The position numbers and the translations under genes are program-made. The notes beneath the pieces were generated by a model. The model was given only the letters and a program-made list of their open reading frames with translations, made no database searches and was not told the origin of the DNA. Shown piece after piece: positions 1-12,585 of a stretch of 64,000 nucleotides of DNA (within the stretch, counting starts at the first letter, position 1; every line of letters begins with the position of its first letter). Origin of the DNA: Luidia sarsii (lineage: Eukaryota > Echinodermata > Asteroidea > Paxillosida > Luidiidae); the NCBI GenBank assembly GCA_949987565.1, contig OX465101.1, positions 28,412,964 through 28,476,963 on the forward strand, given 5' to 3'.

Positions 1-1234
1 GGACTCGTGAAAAACTAGTCGGAGCTTTTCACACTTTTCATGGGGTCGACCCGTGTAGAGCGCTCGATTCGTGTTGAAACCAACCCTGCTCGGGAGGTGG
101 GTTGAGATAGAGCGCGCGGTTAACCCGTGTTGAGATGAAAAGTCTGACACGACTTGAAAGCCGTAGTGTGAACGTCTCTTGGCTGAGTTCGACCCATGTA
201 ACATAACGGCCGGTTGAAAGCGCGATCCCGCGTGTATGGTGTGCAACGATCGCGCAATACTATCCCGAAGGTGTGTGCGCGGGTACCTAGTGCCTTGTGG
301 AGACCTAGGTACAATAGGTTCAATAGGGCTCCAAGGTGGAAATCCTAAAGGTGTATAGGTCTCCACAAGGATTTCACGAAAGTGGTATTTGGAAATAACT
401 CAAAAAGGGGAAACTTTTGAAGAGTGAAAATTTGTCGAAAATTGAAGCGTTTTGGTTGAAATTATACGCGGCATTCGATCCAAATTTCTACCCAGGAAAT
501 TTAATGTGGTCGAAACGGGTGCATTCTTGAAAGACTGTTTCTCACTCGCTTGAGTTAGTGCAGGAGAACAAAGCCATGCGCCCACAAGGATACATATTCA
601 GGTCTGTGTGTGTCTAGGAGGGATAATGATTTCCCTACTTTTGAAGGGGGGGGGGGCATGTCCCCATCCCTCGCCTGTTGACACCCATGGAACAACTCTG
701 GAAACAAGGGCTACTCGGTGTTTGGCAGCCCGCCTCACGTATCATGCAGGAACACGCTTTCGCTTAGAAAAAATAACAAACCCCAACCACCCACACACAC
801 CACGATATCTGTCGAGACTATAATAAACAACGTGTAGTGGTCACTCGTCCTGGCGAGCTCGTCTTATTCGGAGTGGAGGGAACGGCTTCTCTGCATGCAC
901 CGCGATGCGGAAGACTGTTGACATTAGTCGGGACTGGAGTGGGTTGGCTGTTTGGTTGTTCCCTCCTTCTCTGTGTGTTCTAAAGCGATGCATATTATGC
1001 CTGCGCACTCATCGAGTGTTGCCCGTTGTCGGATATTGTAGCCACTGACACCAGGGAGCGGAAAGCCCTCGTACCCGTGACAACCATCCATCGATTCAGT
1101 ATCACTTCTGGCAGCCCACCGTCAGACCGACGACGTTGCGAGCATTGCAAGTGGGCCGTCAACCCTATTTTGTCAGACCCTCTGCTTTCAAAGTGACCTC
1201 GTGGCGTTCTAACCAGTGTGGCCAATTTCAGAGA
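1..1234. other. No gene recognised
   Basis: The first 230 bases contain irregular GACCCGTGTTGAGA-like motifs (about 45, 125 and 190). A G10 run lies at about 648. Short open frames show no family features. Confidence 0.5.
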
Positions 1235-1610
1235 GCCGCTTAAAGGCCCAATACAACATTGGTAAAGTTCAAAAGATTGCCACAGCGTGCGTTGTTAAAC
1301 CATTAAACATTCCCCAAAATGCAATACTGCGAAGGTTTTAGCTCAAATGGTAATCGGAGAAAGTAGACATAACCGTCACGGTTTACCCACCGTTCTGTAG
1401 TGTAAGAAATAGTTTAGGCCCATTACTCGCGAGTAATAACCTAAACTATTTGTCGATGTTTGAGTGAAGATTTGTCGAAAGGTATAACATCTCAGACCGT
1501 AAGAATTCAACATGAGGATTATATCATGTCCATCTACAAACTGTGTAAATTATGTGGACATCGATGTTTTCCGATCTCCCCAATGTTGCATTGGGCCTTT
1601 CAGCGCCCAA
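1235..1610. mobile_element. Dispersed element family C
   Basis: Contains CAATACAACATTGGTAAAG, GCGAAGGTTTTAGCTCAAAT, a palindrome GTAAGAAATAGTTTA/TAAACTATTTG and ACATCGATGTTTTCCGATCT. Copies occur at 44716-45075 and 61400-61850, with a partial one at 26620-26705. Confidence 0.75.
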
Positions 1611-1705
1611 ATTTGCTGAACTATGGAAAACCTTGCCGAACAAAACCAGGTTGCCGGCCAATGATCCACCGACGTGTTTTTTGTTTTATGAAGCTGGGTG
1701 CTTTT

Positions 1706-1850
1706 GACTGGGTATATTCGACTGGGTATATTCGACTGGGTATATTCGACTGGGTATATTCGACTGGGTATATTCGACTGGGTATATTCGACTGGGTATA
1801 TTCGACTGGGTATATTCGACTGGGTATATTCGACTGGGTATATTCGACTG
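1706..1850. repeat. 14-bp tandem repeat
   Basis: About 10.4 perfect or near-perfect copies of GACTGGGTATATTC. Because 14 is not a multiple of three, three copies give a 14-residue periodic peptide, which explains the open frames on both strands. Confidence 0.97.
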
Positions 1851-1855
1851 CACAA

Positions 1856-2975
1856 GTGTAACGCAATTGATTGATGTGAATATGGTTGCAATCTCGTTTT
1901 GCGTGAGAGGGAATGTTCATGCTTAGCGGATTTTCTGGCTAAAGCGGCTCTATGCAAATGGCTCCTGGCAAGGCTGATGGCAGCTCGTGGACTCGATCGT
2001 TTTTACCAGGGACCAATTTAATGGAGCTGCTTAAGCGCCAAAATTCGCTTTACCACGAAGAAACCTTCCTCAATAGAATCAGGCTACCAGCCAAAGTTAC
2101 ACTTGTATCTCGTGTGAAGCAACCGATAGCAGAATACAAAGAAAGCATCGAGGGAAATATGGTTGGCAATCTCTTTTTAACCAGGAGAGAAATTTCTTGC
2201 TCAGCGGATTTTCGCCATTAAACAACTCTATGAAATTGGGCCCAGGTCTTGCAGACGTGAAGCAGGGAGGTTACGATTTCCTTTCCTTAGACCATTTGAG
2301 ACTCGATGCGTTGGTGAATCGGACACCGGCGAAGGGAGTGAAGGCTGTGGGTGTATGGCCACGGGGCTCCGCGTTCTTGGCACGGGTCGCATGATCGTGC
2401 CTCGGGGAACCGCCTACATCGTCTCTATGGTAATCGTATGGCATGATTGGCACGTTAACCCTTCCCGCTGACACGCGAAACCGACACAGCACGGCGGACG
2501 CCGTCTCCCTCGGTGCACATTTCTGCCGGGTTTGGGGGCATTTGAAATCATGATGAATGATAGATGGAGCTGGTGGCCACCTCCTCGAAGACCGCGGGCT
2601 CGCTACTGCGTGATTTAGTATTCGCGTGTAACCAAGAGCCCCCCCCCCCCACCACCATCCGTCATCCGAGTCGACGGTGTGCCAAGGCCTGTCGGAGAAC
2701 ACCGGCTTTATAAACAGATGGAATTGTTGGACGCGGGAATCGCCCCCGCTATCATCTTCGCGTCCCAATCAGCTCCCAGGCAGGCAGGCACAGGAGCTCG
2801 GAGATCCTCGCTCGGAAAGCGTCGGTGTGCTTTGCTGTCGTTCGGATGGTCTTGATTAGAAACCGCCCCTAAATCGTTCCATATGCGCCTAGTGTTTCAC
2901 CAGGTGTTTGCATGTTTATGAGCACTTCATACTATCATATAGCGTATCCCATTTCCCCGTCCATTACTTGCGCTG
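1856..2975. other. No gene recognised; repeat fragments
   Basis: Two similar stretches near 1920 and 2200 (CTTAGCGGATTTTCTGGCTA and CTCAGCGGATTTTCGCCATT) indicate a diverged direct duplication. A C11 run at about 2640. Confidence 0.4.
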
Positions 2976-3795
2976 AACCTCTAACCTCTAACCTTTCACT
3001 TCTAACCTCTAATCTCTACCCTCAACCCAGTACCCTCTACCCTCTACCCTCTACCCTCTACCCTCTACTCTCTTACCTGTATCCTGTAACCTGTAACCTC
3101 TACCCTCTACCCTCTACCCTATAACCTGTTTCCTGTGACCTGTAACCCCTAGCTAACCTCTTTCCTCTAATCTCTAATCTCTACCCTCTACCCTCTACCC
3201 TCTACCATCTAACCTCTACCTCTACCCTCTACCCTCTACCCTCTACCCTCTACCCTCTACCATCTACCATCTAACCTCTACCTCTACCCTCTACCCTCTA
3301 CCCTCTACCCTCTACCCTCTACCATCTACCCTCTACCCTCTACCCTCTACCCTCTACCCTCTACCCTCTACCCTCTACCCTCTACCCTTTTCCCTGTACC
3401 CTGTACCCTCTACCCTCTACCCTCTACCCTCTACCCTCTACCCTCTACCCTCTACCCTCTTCCCTCTACCCTCTACCTCTACCATCAAACCTCTACCTCT
3501 ACCCTCTACCATCTACCCTCTACCCTCTACCCTCTACCCTTTACCCTCTACCATCTACCCTCTACCCTCTACCCTTTACCCTCTACCCTCTACCCTCTAC
3601 CCTCTACCCTATACCCTGTACCCTGTACCCTGTACCATGTACCCTGTACCCTGTACCCTCTACCCTCTACCCTCTACCCTCTACCCTCTACTCTCTACCC
3701 TCTACACTCTACCCTCTACCCTCTACCCTCTACTCTCTAACCTGTATCCTGGAACATTTAACCAGGTTAACCTCTAGCCTCTAACCTCTAACCTT
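2976..3795. repeat. (CCCTCTA)n-like heptamer array
   Basis: About 820 bp dominated by CTACCCT heptamers, with CCCTGTA and AACCTCT variants and occasional one-base slips. The complement is G-rich (TAGAGGG) and could form G-quadruplexes. It resembles a telomere-type repeat but is not the canonical CCCTAA. Confidence 0.95.
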
Positions 3796-5596
3796 AAAGG
3801 GAAATTCCACCCCCGATTGTTTTTCAATAAAAAATAAGAGAACATCTTTAGACATGGACAATCTGCTGGATTAGGCCTACAGGTTTTCTGTGTTTTGCTA
3901 AATGACACTAAAGATGACGGGCGCAGCCATATTGTTTGAAAATTCCGTCACATCTGGGGAATTATGACGTAGTATCTACACCTTAGCGCCTCCCCTTAGT
4001 GCGTTCACAAATGATCGCGCACACAGACTCCGGATATGCGAAGTTCACAACGCGCGATCGAGGCATCCGTCTATTTATTTCTCCAAATGTCATTTACGCA
4101 ACAATAATGTTGGTGGTAGGCCCAACGTTACTTGCCGGTTTTCCCGGGTTTTCCGCAGAATTGACTCCCTCTTCCTTTTTTTTCTCGGAAAAAATCGTCG
4201 GCACGTCGTCCACTCGAAGTTTCTTATTCCGAGGGCTATACCTTAAAAGAATTGTCTTGCTATTTTCCTTTTCGGATCGATGTGGTCCTCACAGACGACG
4301 AACGCTTTGCTCGTTTTATTTCGTGGCCCAAAAATTACTATTTTTTGCTCTGAGTGTATGCTTACAATATATATTTGGTTTGAATTCTCTACTTAGCAAC
4401 TCTTTGAACTCTTTTGATACTGGTAAACGGCTGTTTTCGGTTTTCAGGATGACCTCTATAGTAATAGCGCTCAACAGTAAAGACTAAAGTATACATGCAG
4501 TACCGTTTATCGTCGGGCAGTGCATCTACATCGAGGTGAAGACACTACGTCACAATACCCCGGATTTTGGTGCTTTCGTTATAAACACGGCGGCCCCCAT
4601 CATCGTCAGCAAAATCCTTGTTCTTTTCTAAAAAATGTGGGAAAACTTTAACTAAAAATAAACTACTATTCCCAATGAAATTGTATGCCTTTTCATATCA
4701 GCGTTATTCATAAAAGGAGGATCTGAGACAGTTTTCGGAACATTGGACAGGGGAGACCTATAAGGGTTTTACACCACTCTCTCAATCGCTTCAATTATGT
4801 CAGATTTTTTTTAAAACTACACCGCAACTGTTCCGTTCGCGTCAGACTGCTAACAAGCAGACAGAGTAATCACTTCCACTGAGGTAATTTTGCGGGAATT
4901 AACGCCAAAGCCTGCATTGTAGTCTGCCAGAATGTCATTGAGCATTATGCAAGCAAGAGCAATTATGTCCATGCAGGTCTAGCTCCGTTAACGCGTGCCG
5001 TAGATTGTGGAGATTTAGCGGGACTTGCTGACGGATTGCGTCTGTTCAATTTTGTTTTTTCCTGGCGGTGGGTAAGCCCTGTCTAATAAGTGTTCACATT
5101 GTCGACGGTGATGGAGAGCCGATGTGGCCTGGGCTCGGGCACATAGTGCGTTCGCTGCTGAGGGGAAGAAAACACACCTGGAAGAGAAAGGACTGCACAC
5201 CGCAAGACGTTGAATGATCACCCACACGACCCCCGGCCCCGTGGGTCCTATAGGGCCCAGAGCCTCTCCAGCAACCTCACCCCCTCCACACACAAACAAG
5301 AGAAGTAGAGCCTGCATGGGTGATTCATTGGAAGGGGAGCATTGCGGGTTACTCATTAGTTGTCGGCAGGCTCTGGTCCGATTGTTGTGCCACAGGGTGA
5401 TGCTGATTTGGGATGACTGATTCAAGCGGGAAGTGCATCCGTGGACTGCGGTCTTGCCCTTTCAATGGGTATTATGCAAATGCTACCATCTAGTGGTTCT
5501 CCATAGTGCCAAGAATCTGACAGATTTTACACAGTTTTAACGTGATATACACAAATGTTGCGAACTGCTTACTGACTAAAGTTACCAAAATGCAAA
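3796..5596. other. No gene recognised
   Basis: A 162-codon open frame at 3999-4487 has a stretch of hydrophobic residues but no recognisable domain, and the surroundings (AAAGGGAAATTCCACCCCC at 3797, CATATTG-type motifs) look like a decayed transposable element. Confidence 0.35.
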
Positions 5597-5698
5597 TCTC
5601 AAAATTTAGCGGGCCTGACGTTTCGATCGGACCTTTCTCAAAGCCTTTGAGAAAGGTCCTGCTGGGATCGAAACGTCAGGCCCGCTAAATTTTGAGAT
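5597..5698. repeat. Near-perfect hairpin of the GACGTTTCGATC family
   Basis: Arms of about 47 bp (GCGGGCCTGACGTTTCGATC and inverse) meet at CTCAAAGCCTTTGAG. Related arms or fragments occur at about 32370-32465, 36940-37025, 40800-40905, 41985-42035, 42470-42620 and 44180-44265, making this a dispersed family. Confidence 0.85.
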
Positions 5699-6189
5699 AC
5701 TTATAACAACAGATTATAGACAGCATGGAGCTGCAAAATGTCGTTCAAATATTCTTCTCATTGAACCCGGAACGAATGATCTCCCAATTTTAGATTAGAA
5801 TCTTTTTTTTTAGGTCGTGTGTGGCATAATGTCACGGAGGGGATAAACCTTTAACCCCAAATCAGGTATTCTGTCATAGAATTCTTCTCAACGGGTCGCA
5901 TCAGTAAAATGAAGGTGTCCATTATACGCGAACCATGTGGACTCTTTGTTATAGTTGTAATCCATGGAAGATGCGACATCCGACGCACGCCCAAACTCGC
6001 CACCACGGCCTCCTTGCTTTCCCGCATCGCGGTAAAAACTGCCAGTTCCCCGAGGGGCTGCCTTGACTAGTCCGGGCTTAATTTTGAAGCCGTGCCCCCC
6101 CAAAAAAAAATTCCCCAAAGATAACAAGGGGGAGAGTGTGTGGCACCATAGAGCTCTATGGTCGCACGTGGCGGTGTTACGGGTTGAGG

Positions 6190-6575
6190 CGACCCCGGCG
6201 GCGTAATTTTTTCCCCAGGACTGGAAAGGCCACCATTAACATAGACGCGCGCTATTGGTTGCATTTTATCCAGACATAGTGAATTATTCATGATTATTTT
6301 TGCCCACGGACATCTTTAGTACACGCTTGTGGTATAGTATACACTAGTATAGTTACATTATGTAGGCCTACACTGGACAAGTTCATGTACAAATTGTAGG
6401 CATACATATACACCATACATGTACTCAAATCACGATTTGGGTGGGTAATTGGAATGATTTTCATGAATAATTCACCATGCGTCGATAAAATGCAACTAAT
6501 AGCGCGCCTTTATGATAATGATGGCCTTTCCCGTCCTGGGAAAAAAAATACGCACCCCGGCAGGCCAGCGGGTTC
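6190..6575. mobile_element. Foldback element with arms of about 110 bp
   Basis: Left arm (CCCCAGGACTGGAAAGGCCA, then GCGCGCTATTGGTTGCATTT) is repeated inverted at about 6465-6575, including the GAATTATTCATGA motif. The centre is AT-rich and unremarkable. Confidence 0.8.
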
Positions 6576-7355
6576 CAAGACGTAAGTGGAGTCGGCCAGA
6601 GACCTCAACGCTGCATGTGGGACGTCACGTCCACGTCTGATGAGACAGCCCAACGTACCGCCAATCTCAAGCCGCAGGTCAATAAAAGGAGATCAGATTT
6701 TGTTTTGTTTTCATTTCTTTAAAGCGATACAAGGCAGTTGTGAGGGAACAGGTTGTAGTGGGTCATGTTGAGTATGTGCGTCCTTATGGTTATAGCAGCG
6801 TCGTTGACGGAGAATCTCCGTTTGATATCAAGTCATTCGACTAGCTAACGATACCAGATTGACACGATTGACGTCACCGCTTATTAAGTGGGTGCGATTT
6901 AGAATCACGGTCTCCTCAAGTTGTCGAGTTGCCTCACGTCCTATATGATAGTTGTTCCTTCAAAGGTCTCAGAATATTGCCTGCTATGGGACATTGTAAG
7001 TGGAAAGAAATAGGTCGTGCTGAGAAAAAATAGTTGACCGTGTGATTTTCCATTGAACCTGTGTCAGTGCGAACGGATAGGTTGGAATGGTTATTTGGGC
7101 GTGGAACCTGGAAGTTCGGTATCTGAGCAATATTATGGTTGACCGTGTGATTTTCCCATGCAACCCGTGAGTGCCAACGGAGGCAGCTCAGACTGCAGCA
7201 GTCTCCTATAGACGAACAGAGCATACCGTTCGAAACGTCGAGTTCCTCCGGCTCTTTTCAGAACCACACACGCACTCACAAAGGAGAAGAGAGAGGAGGC
7301 TGGAGCCGAAGCCTAAGCCGGGTTTGGGGAAGAATGGCCCAGAACTCAGTATAGA

Positions 7356-7792
7356 CTATAGACCGGTCTTACTGACGTCACGTTGCTACTAGAAACAGCG
7401 AGATCCGCCATCTTGGAGTACACACATACGCTCGCACGTTTGTGTTCGTTTAACTTTACGTTAGTCATCATGGCGAATTCGAATGCTGTACGGTCAGCTT
7501 ATTACAGTTCTCTTGATGGGAATTCCAAGGCCTGGTATGATGACATTCTCGGTTTTATTGCTGGAATAGATTCCTCCATGACACAACTAGTATAAGTACT
7601 AATACTAGTAAAAAGTAGTAGTAGGACTTACTAGTACTACTACTTCAAGTACGACGAGTTCAAAACTTGCTGCCGTACATGTGGAGTTGTTTGTATACAC
7701 AGCTGACTTAGTAACGGCGGTGACGTGCTCATGTATGTAATTCAAGATGGCCGACAAACAAAACCGTGACGTCATCGAAGACGGGCCTATAG
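7356..7792 (-). mobile_element. P-element/THAP-type transposon remnant (copy 1, no THAP exon)
   Basis: Ends CTATAGACCGGTCTTACTGA and GACGGGCCTATAG match those of 19861-20481, with shared inner tracts (CATCATGGCGAATTCGAATG, ACTAGTA-rich middle, CAAGATGGCCGACAAACAAA). It lies in the opposite orientation to the other copy and lacks the THAP-coding segment. A short open frame from ATG 7470 is not recognisable as a protein. Confidence 0.65.
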
Positions 7793-8842
7793 CGTCTTTA
7801 ATCGGTACGGGCGTGATGACGATAAATAGCAACTCTTTCGCCTTCACGCGCCGTCAAATGGGTGCAGCATCCTGAAGACGCCACGATCGAAGAGTAGGCT
7901 CTCCGGAGCTCAGCCGGATACAACCGTCGTGTCGCGGCCCCTGTTGCAGGCGTCCCTTTTCGGACCAATCTTTGAACGTCGCACGCCCTCCAAGGCGGCG
8001 TTCATCTATTTGTGTCTTTTGACCAGGCATGCCACGAAATGAAGACGATCCAAATATGCGCTTAAGGTTCTTCAGCATGCATGTCATTACACGGTGCAAA
8101 AAAAAAATCAAAAAAAATAAATCGAAATTACACCTGCCCACAAATGAAATACAACGGTACCTGCACTGCGTCGGTTCTGGTAGTTTTTTTTGTGCGTGAT
8201 TTTTTATTGTTTGGGGTTGGTGGTATTCATTTCACGAATCAGTGGTCGGACAGACTGGAGGGGCGAGTCCAAAGCTACTGGCAGCATCAATATCCCGATT
8301 CTCTCAATCATCAGCCCTATAACATTTCAATTATTCCCCAGCTTGACATGAATCTGTCATTCCCTGACAGCTGTTCCCCCCCCCCCCCCGTGAGGTAAAC
8401 GACTCGCCCACCCGCTCCCAAAAAGCATAGTGATATCACGTCTATACTTTGCAAGAAGTAAATAAGTCACTTTGTCTTTTGAAAGGAAAGAAAAAAACCC
8501 TCCCAATCAAAGTCAGGTTTAACGCGTACTGGTCGAAAACTCATCACTGGTACACACAGGGATAGTTTTCATTTATTGAAGTTTATTATAGAAGTGGCAT
8601 GGTAATCCCTTTCAAGGTGAACGCTGGTCTCATTACGACATAATGCCCCTGTGGATCTACTGAGCGGACTACTCATTAGTACGGCTGGCTCAATTGATTG
8701 CGGGCGTCATTAGCAGGTAAGCTATCAATCAGGGGCCCGCCGATCCTGTTCGCGATATTGTGCCGGTATACGCTTTGTGTGCAGGCCGTGTTCGGCCGCA
8801 GTCCCATGATGGCCTGTCCTCGAAGAATACGCCGACCCGGTG
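7793..8842. other. No gene recognised
   Basis: Mixed sequence with an A-rich stretch near 8098-8120 and a C10 run near 8380. Nothing coding is supported. Confidence 0.4.
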
Positions 8843-9184
8843 TCATGCCAAATAGTGTCCCCTGCCAAATAGTGTCCACTCATTAGCATACTGATCGCTG
8901 ATTGGTCCAATACGTATGACATTCAACCACCGTGGTTGGGGTATGGTTGCGCACTACACACGCATTGTGTATGGTTGCTGGCCTAACACACGCAACGTTG
9001 GGCACTTTGGTACCGTTGGACCCTAACTGTAACCCTAATCCCAAACCTAATCCTAATCCCAATCCTGATTCTAATCCAAACCCTAACCCTAACGACCCTA
9101 ATCCTAGTCCTAACGCTAACCAATCAGCGATCAGTATGCTAATGAGCGGACAGTAGTTGGCAGGGACACTTTTTGGCAGGACAC
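8843..9184. mobile_element. Foldback (MITE-like) element with telomere-like core
   Basis: The arms 8843-8908 and 9119-9184 are inverted copies (CCAATCAGCGATCAGTATGC then TAATGAG, followed by GCCAAATAGTGTCC-type sequence). Between them lie about 110 bp with two TTGTGTATGGTTGC-like repeats and then the CCTAAN tract. Confidence 0.8.
9019..9120. repeat. Degenerate telomere-like (CCTAAN)n tract
   Basis: Hexamer-like units CCCTAA, TCCTAA and CCCAAA with substitutions, forming the centre of the foldback element at 8843-9184. Confidence 0.8.
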
Positions 9185-9840
9185 CGGTAGGCCGCGCCCA
9201 CCATAGCAACGGCCAAGCAACCGCGCACATGCGCACAACGTGTCACGATCGCCCACACGCCGTGCGCGCCCGCAACCACCGAAAGGACCCCTCTCCGTTG
9301 GACTCTGGTTAGTTGGGAAAAGGCCCAAAACGTACATTTCCTCTCTGCCCAGGGTATCGAGAGTCAGAAGTACGATGACAATATAAACACCGCTTGACCG
9401 TGGTTAAGGATAAAACTCGGGTTTGCAAAGGAATTGCCTGGTACCCGCGAAACAAAAGTAAACGTCGGAAAAGTGTGCAGTAAAGAATGCAAAATTTCCA
9501 AACGTTAGGTTGGACAAAATGGCGGCAAGTTGCCGGACCTTAAATCGCGCGGTGTGATTGGTCAATTTATCAAGGGGCGTGGCCTACTGGATCGGTGTAT
9601 TACTTGTGGTCTTTCCAAACCAAATGCCTACAAATACTGCACACTATAATTTTTATGAGTATCTGTTTAGAAGAATGCACAGCCATTTCCTATGACAAGC
9701 GAGAAACAGAATGCAATAGCTACGTGGTCCCAATGCAACACGGTCCCATGCTCGCAAAGCAACCGCGCTGTCAGGCTCGCATAGGTTAGGCAGGAAACGA
9801 CGATAGACCAGTAAATCCTTTCACGATATAGACCGGTAGC

Positions 9841-10224
9841 CCACAGCAGTTTGATCAAACGAACGAGGTACCAGCATCAGAGCATATGAGTGGAACATAG
9901 TTCGTTTGATCTGAGGTGATTTGGGGGAGGGGGGGGGGGGCCTGGGGGACGTCTGGCGGGCCCTTTGCAGCCGAAAATTTGGTCTGGCAGGGGTCCTTTC
10001 GGTACTTTGTATGGTGTACCTGTTCATTTAAAATTGGTTTCAAGTGGTACCAAGTTCGTTTGATCTGTGATGAATTTGGGTCCTTTTGGGGGTCCCCAGG
10101 GGGCAGACGCAGCGGGGGGGGGGGGGGGGGGGGCAGACGTCCATATCCACGCATGATAGGTTAAACAAGAAATGCTCATATGCTCAAATGTTGGTACCTC
10201 GTTCGTTTGATCAAACTGCTATGG
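9841..10224. mobile_element. Foldback element with GTTCGTTTGATC arms
   Basis: Arms of about 50 bp (CAGTTTGATCAAACGAACGA and its inverse near 10190-10220) enclose GC-rich sequence with two homopolymer G runs. GTTCGTTTGATC recurs inside at 9901 and about 10053, so the element contains nested copies of its end. Confidence 0.8.
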
Positions 10225-10639
10225 CCTGCGGCCGCTCTATTACTTGCTGTTCAACGTAATCATCTTCGGGTTATAAAATTCAAACCCCATCTACCGCGTT
10301 TGTTAGTTGACACGGAGCCTGCATGCACTAACTCCACCGTCCCAATCCCCTATATCAGTAAGTGTAACGTCATCTGCGTGGTACCCCGAGCCATGACGCA
10401 CGTGGAGCCCAAGAAAGCACTTCAAGAGTGTGGGAATCAGGCAGCGGAGACGCCGTTGGTATATCACCGATGAATGGCGCGTGACTACTTCAGCCTCCTG
10501 TCCAAACTCCCGGATAGCTGAATGACTTGGGGTTCTTCAGTTCCGTAGAATGGCTCGCCGGAGATGTTCGTGACCGGCCACACTGCATGCAGCGAAAGTC
10601 CTCAATGTGCAGACAGCTTATATACAAATGCAAACGTAA

Positions 10640-10647
10640 ATTTTATT

Positions 10648-10692
<45 letters not shown>

Positions 10693-10705
10693 TTTTTTTT
10701 TTGGG
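10640..10705. repeat. (TTA)n microsatellite with poly-T and poly-G
   Basis: TTTA then TTA trinucleotides run into T12 and G8. Confidence 0.95.
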
Positions 10706-11089
10706 GGGGGTGTTGATCGTGCGTGCGGTGGGCCGATTGCCTGTCTATATAAGGGACATACATCTTGGGTCTTGCATATCGCAGCGAAGGCCAGCTCTCT
10801 CTCTAGGGTCTGCCCCTCCTCGCGGTCAGCGGCGATGTGCATCATCATCGTTCAGGCTCCGGTGGTCACCGAGTGGAAGTGAGGGCGTCGCTTGCCATTA
10901 TATCCGCTTCTTCCCCGACGGTATATAAAAGTATTTTTTGGGGGAGGCAATAACCTCCGTATTATTTATAGAAACCGCGGTTCTGTCTGACCTGCACTCG
11001 TATACTCGACGGGATGACGCACGTCAGATGGGACAGGTCGCGCGGGATGACCGCCAGCGCGGAGACAGCCACGCGCTGTCGAGTGGCTC

Positions 11090-11690
11090 TCTCCCGTCCC
11101 CTCCCCCTCCTCCTCTCTGCCTCCCTGTCTATCCGCATGTGTATCCGTCTCTGTCTGTCTGTCTCTACCATCTTCTCTGTCTGCCCGTTTCTCTGTCATT
11201 GTCGCTCGGTCTTCCAGCCTCTCTCTAACCGTGTTTCTGTTTCTCCGTCTCTCAATCTCTGTCTTGGCTCTCTCTCTCTTTGTCTTCTCCACCGCATGTC
11301 TCTGTTCCCCGCCTCTCGCTATCTCTGTCTGTCGGTCTGTCTGTCTGTATGCCTGCCTTCCTGCCTGTCTGTGTCTTTCTCTGTTTTTCTGTCCCTCTGT
11401 CTCTATGCCATTCTCTCTGCCGTTCTCCCTCCCCTATGTCCGTCTCTCTCCCTCCACTCTCTAGCTATTCCTCTCTCTCCACTGCTCTCTCCCACTCTCT
11501 CTATCCCTTCCCTCTCTGCTCTCTCTCCCTCTCTCTCTCCCTTCCCTTTCTCTCCCTTCCCTCTCTCTCCCTCCATTCCCTCTCTCTCTCCCTTCCCTCT
11601 CTCTCCTCTCTCTCTCTTCCTCCCTCTCCCCCCTCTCTCTTCCCCCTCTCTGTCTTTCTCTTTCTCTCTCCCTCTCTCTTGTCACTACAT
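11090..11690. repeat. Polypyrimidine (TC/TCTG)n tract
   Basis: About 600 bp almost purely C and T on the + strand, with CTGT units early and CTCT later. The long open frames across it are low-complexity artefacts. Confidence 0.95.
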
Positions 11691-11816
11691 TAAACCCTTG
11701 ACGAAGCAGTTTGGCGGGAGCCGGAGAGAGCCAAGCCCTGGTCCAGATAGATCACGGCCCGAGGAGAGCATCCATCAGGCCCACTGCCCGAGCTCCCTCG
11801 AGACCGTAAAGGCGAC

Positions 11817-11917
11817 AGGGAAGAGAGAGAGAATGAGTGAGATCGAGAATGTGGGAGAGAGCAAAGGGGGACACAGTGAGCGGAACATTCGAGGAGTAGG
11901 AGGAGGAGTAGGAGGTG

Positions 11918-11951
<34 letters not shown>

Positions 11952-12281
11952 AAGAGGGAGAAAGAGAGAGAGAGAGAGCTAGGAAGAGGGATATAGAGAT
12001 AGAGAGACAGAGGGAGAGAGAGAGAGGGAGAGAAAGAGAGAGAGATAGAGAGAGAGGGAGAGAGAAGGAGAGAGGGACAGAGTGGGGAGAAGAGAGATAG
12101 AGGGGGTAGAGAGAGAGAGAGAGAGAGAGAAAGAGGGAGAAAGAGAGAGAGAGAGCTAGGGAGAGGGATATAGAGATAGAGAGACAGAGGGAGAGAGAGA
12201 GGGAGAGAAAGAGAGAGAGATAGAGAGAGAGGGAGAGAGAAGGAGAGAGGGACAGAGTGGGGGAGAAGAGAGATAGAGGGG

Positions 12282-12323
<42 letters not shown>

Positions 12324-12477
12324 GGAGCAAGAGAGAGAGAGAGAGCTAGGGAGAGGGAGATAGAGACAGAGAGACAGAGGGAGAGAGAGAGAGAGGGAGA
12401 AAAAGAGAGAGATAGAGAGAGAGAGGGAGAGAGAAGGAGAGAGGGACAGAGAGGGGGAGAAGAGAGATAGAGGGGGT

Positions 12478-12509
<32 letters not shown>

Positions 12510-12585
12510 GGAGAAAGAGAGAGAGAGCTAGGGAGAGGGAGAGAAGAGAGAGAGAGGGGGTAGAGAGAGAGAGAGATGAAAGGGA
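11817..12585. repeat. Polypurine (GA)n tract with ~180-bp higher-order repeat
   Basis: About 770 bp almost purely A and G on the + strand. Landmarks GAGAGAGAGCTAGG and AGATAGAGGGGGTAGAGAGA recur near 11970, 12150, 12340 and 12525, showing that the simple repeat is organised in larger units. Confidence 0.93.

Noticed and set aside
2976..3795. True chromosome end.
   Set aside because: The repeat is CCCTCTA rather than CCCTAA, is irregular, and is flanked by unique sequence on both sides.
3999..4487. 162-codon open frame as a membrane protein.
   Set aside because: Hydrophobic stretches only, no family features, no splice partners, and transposon-like surroundings.
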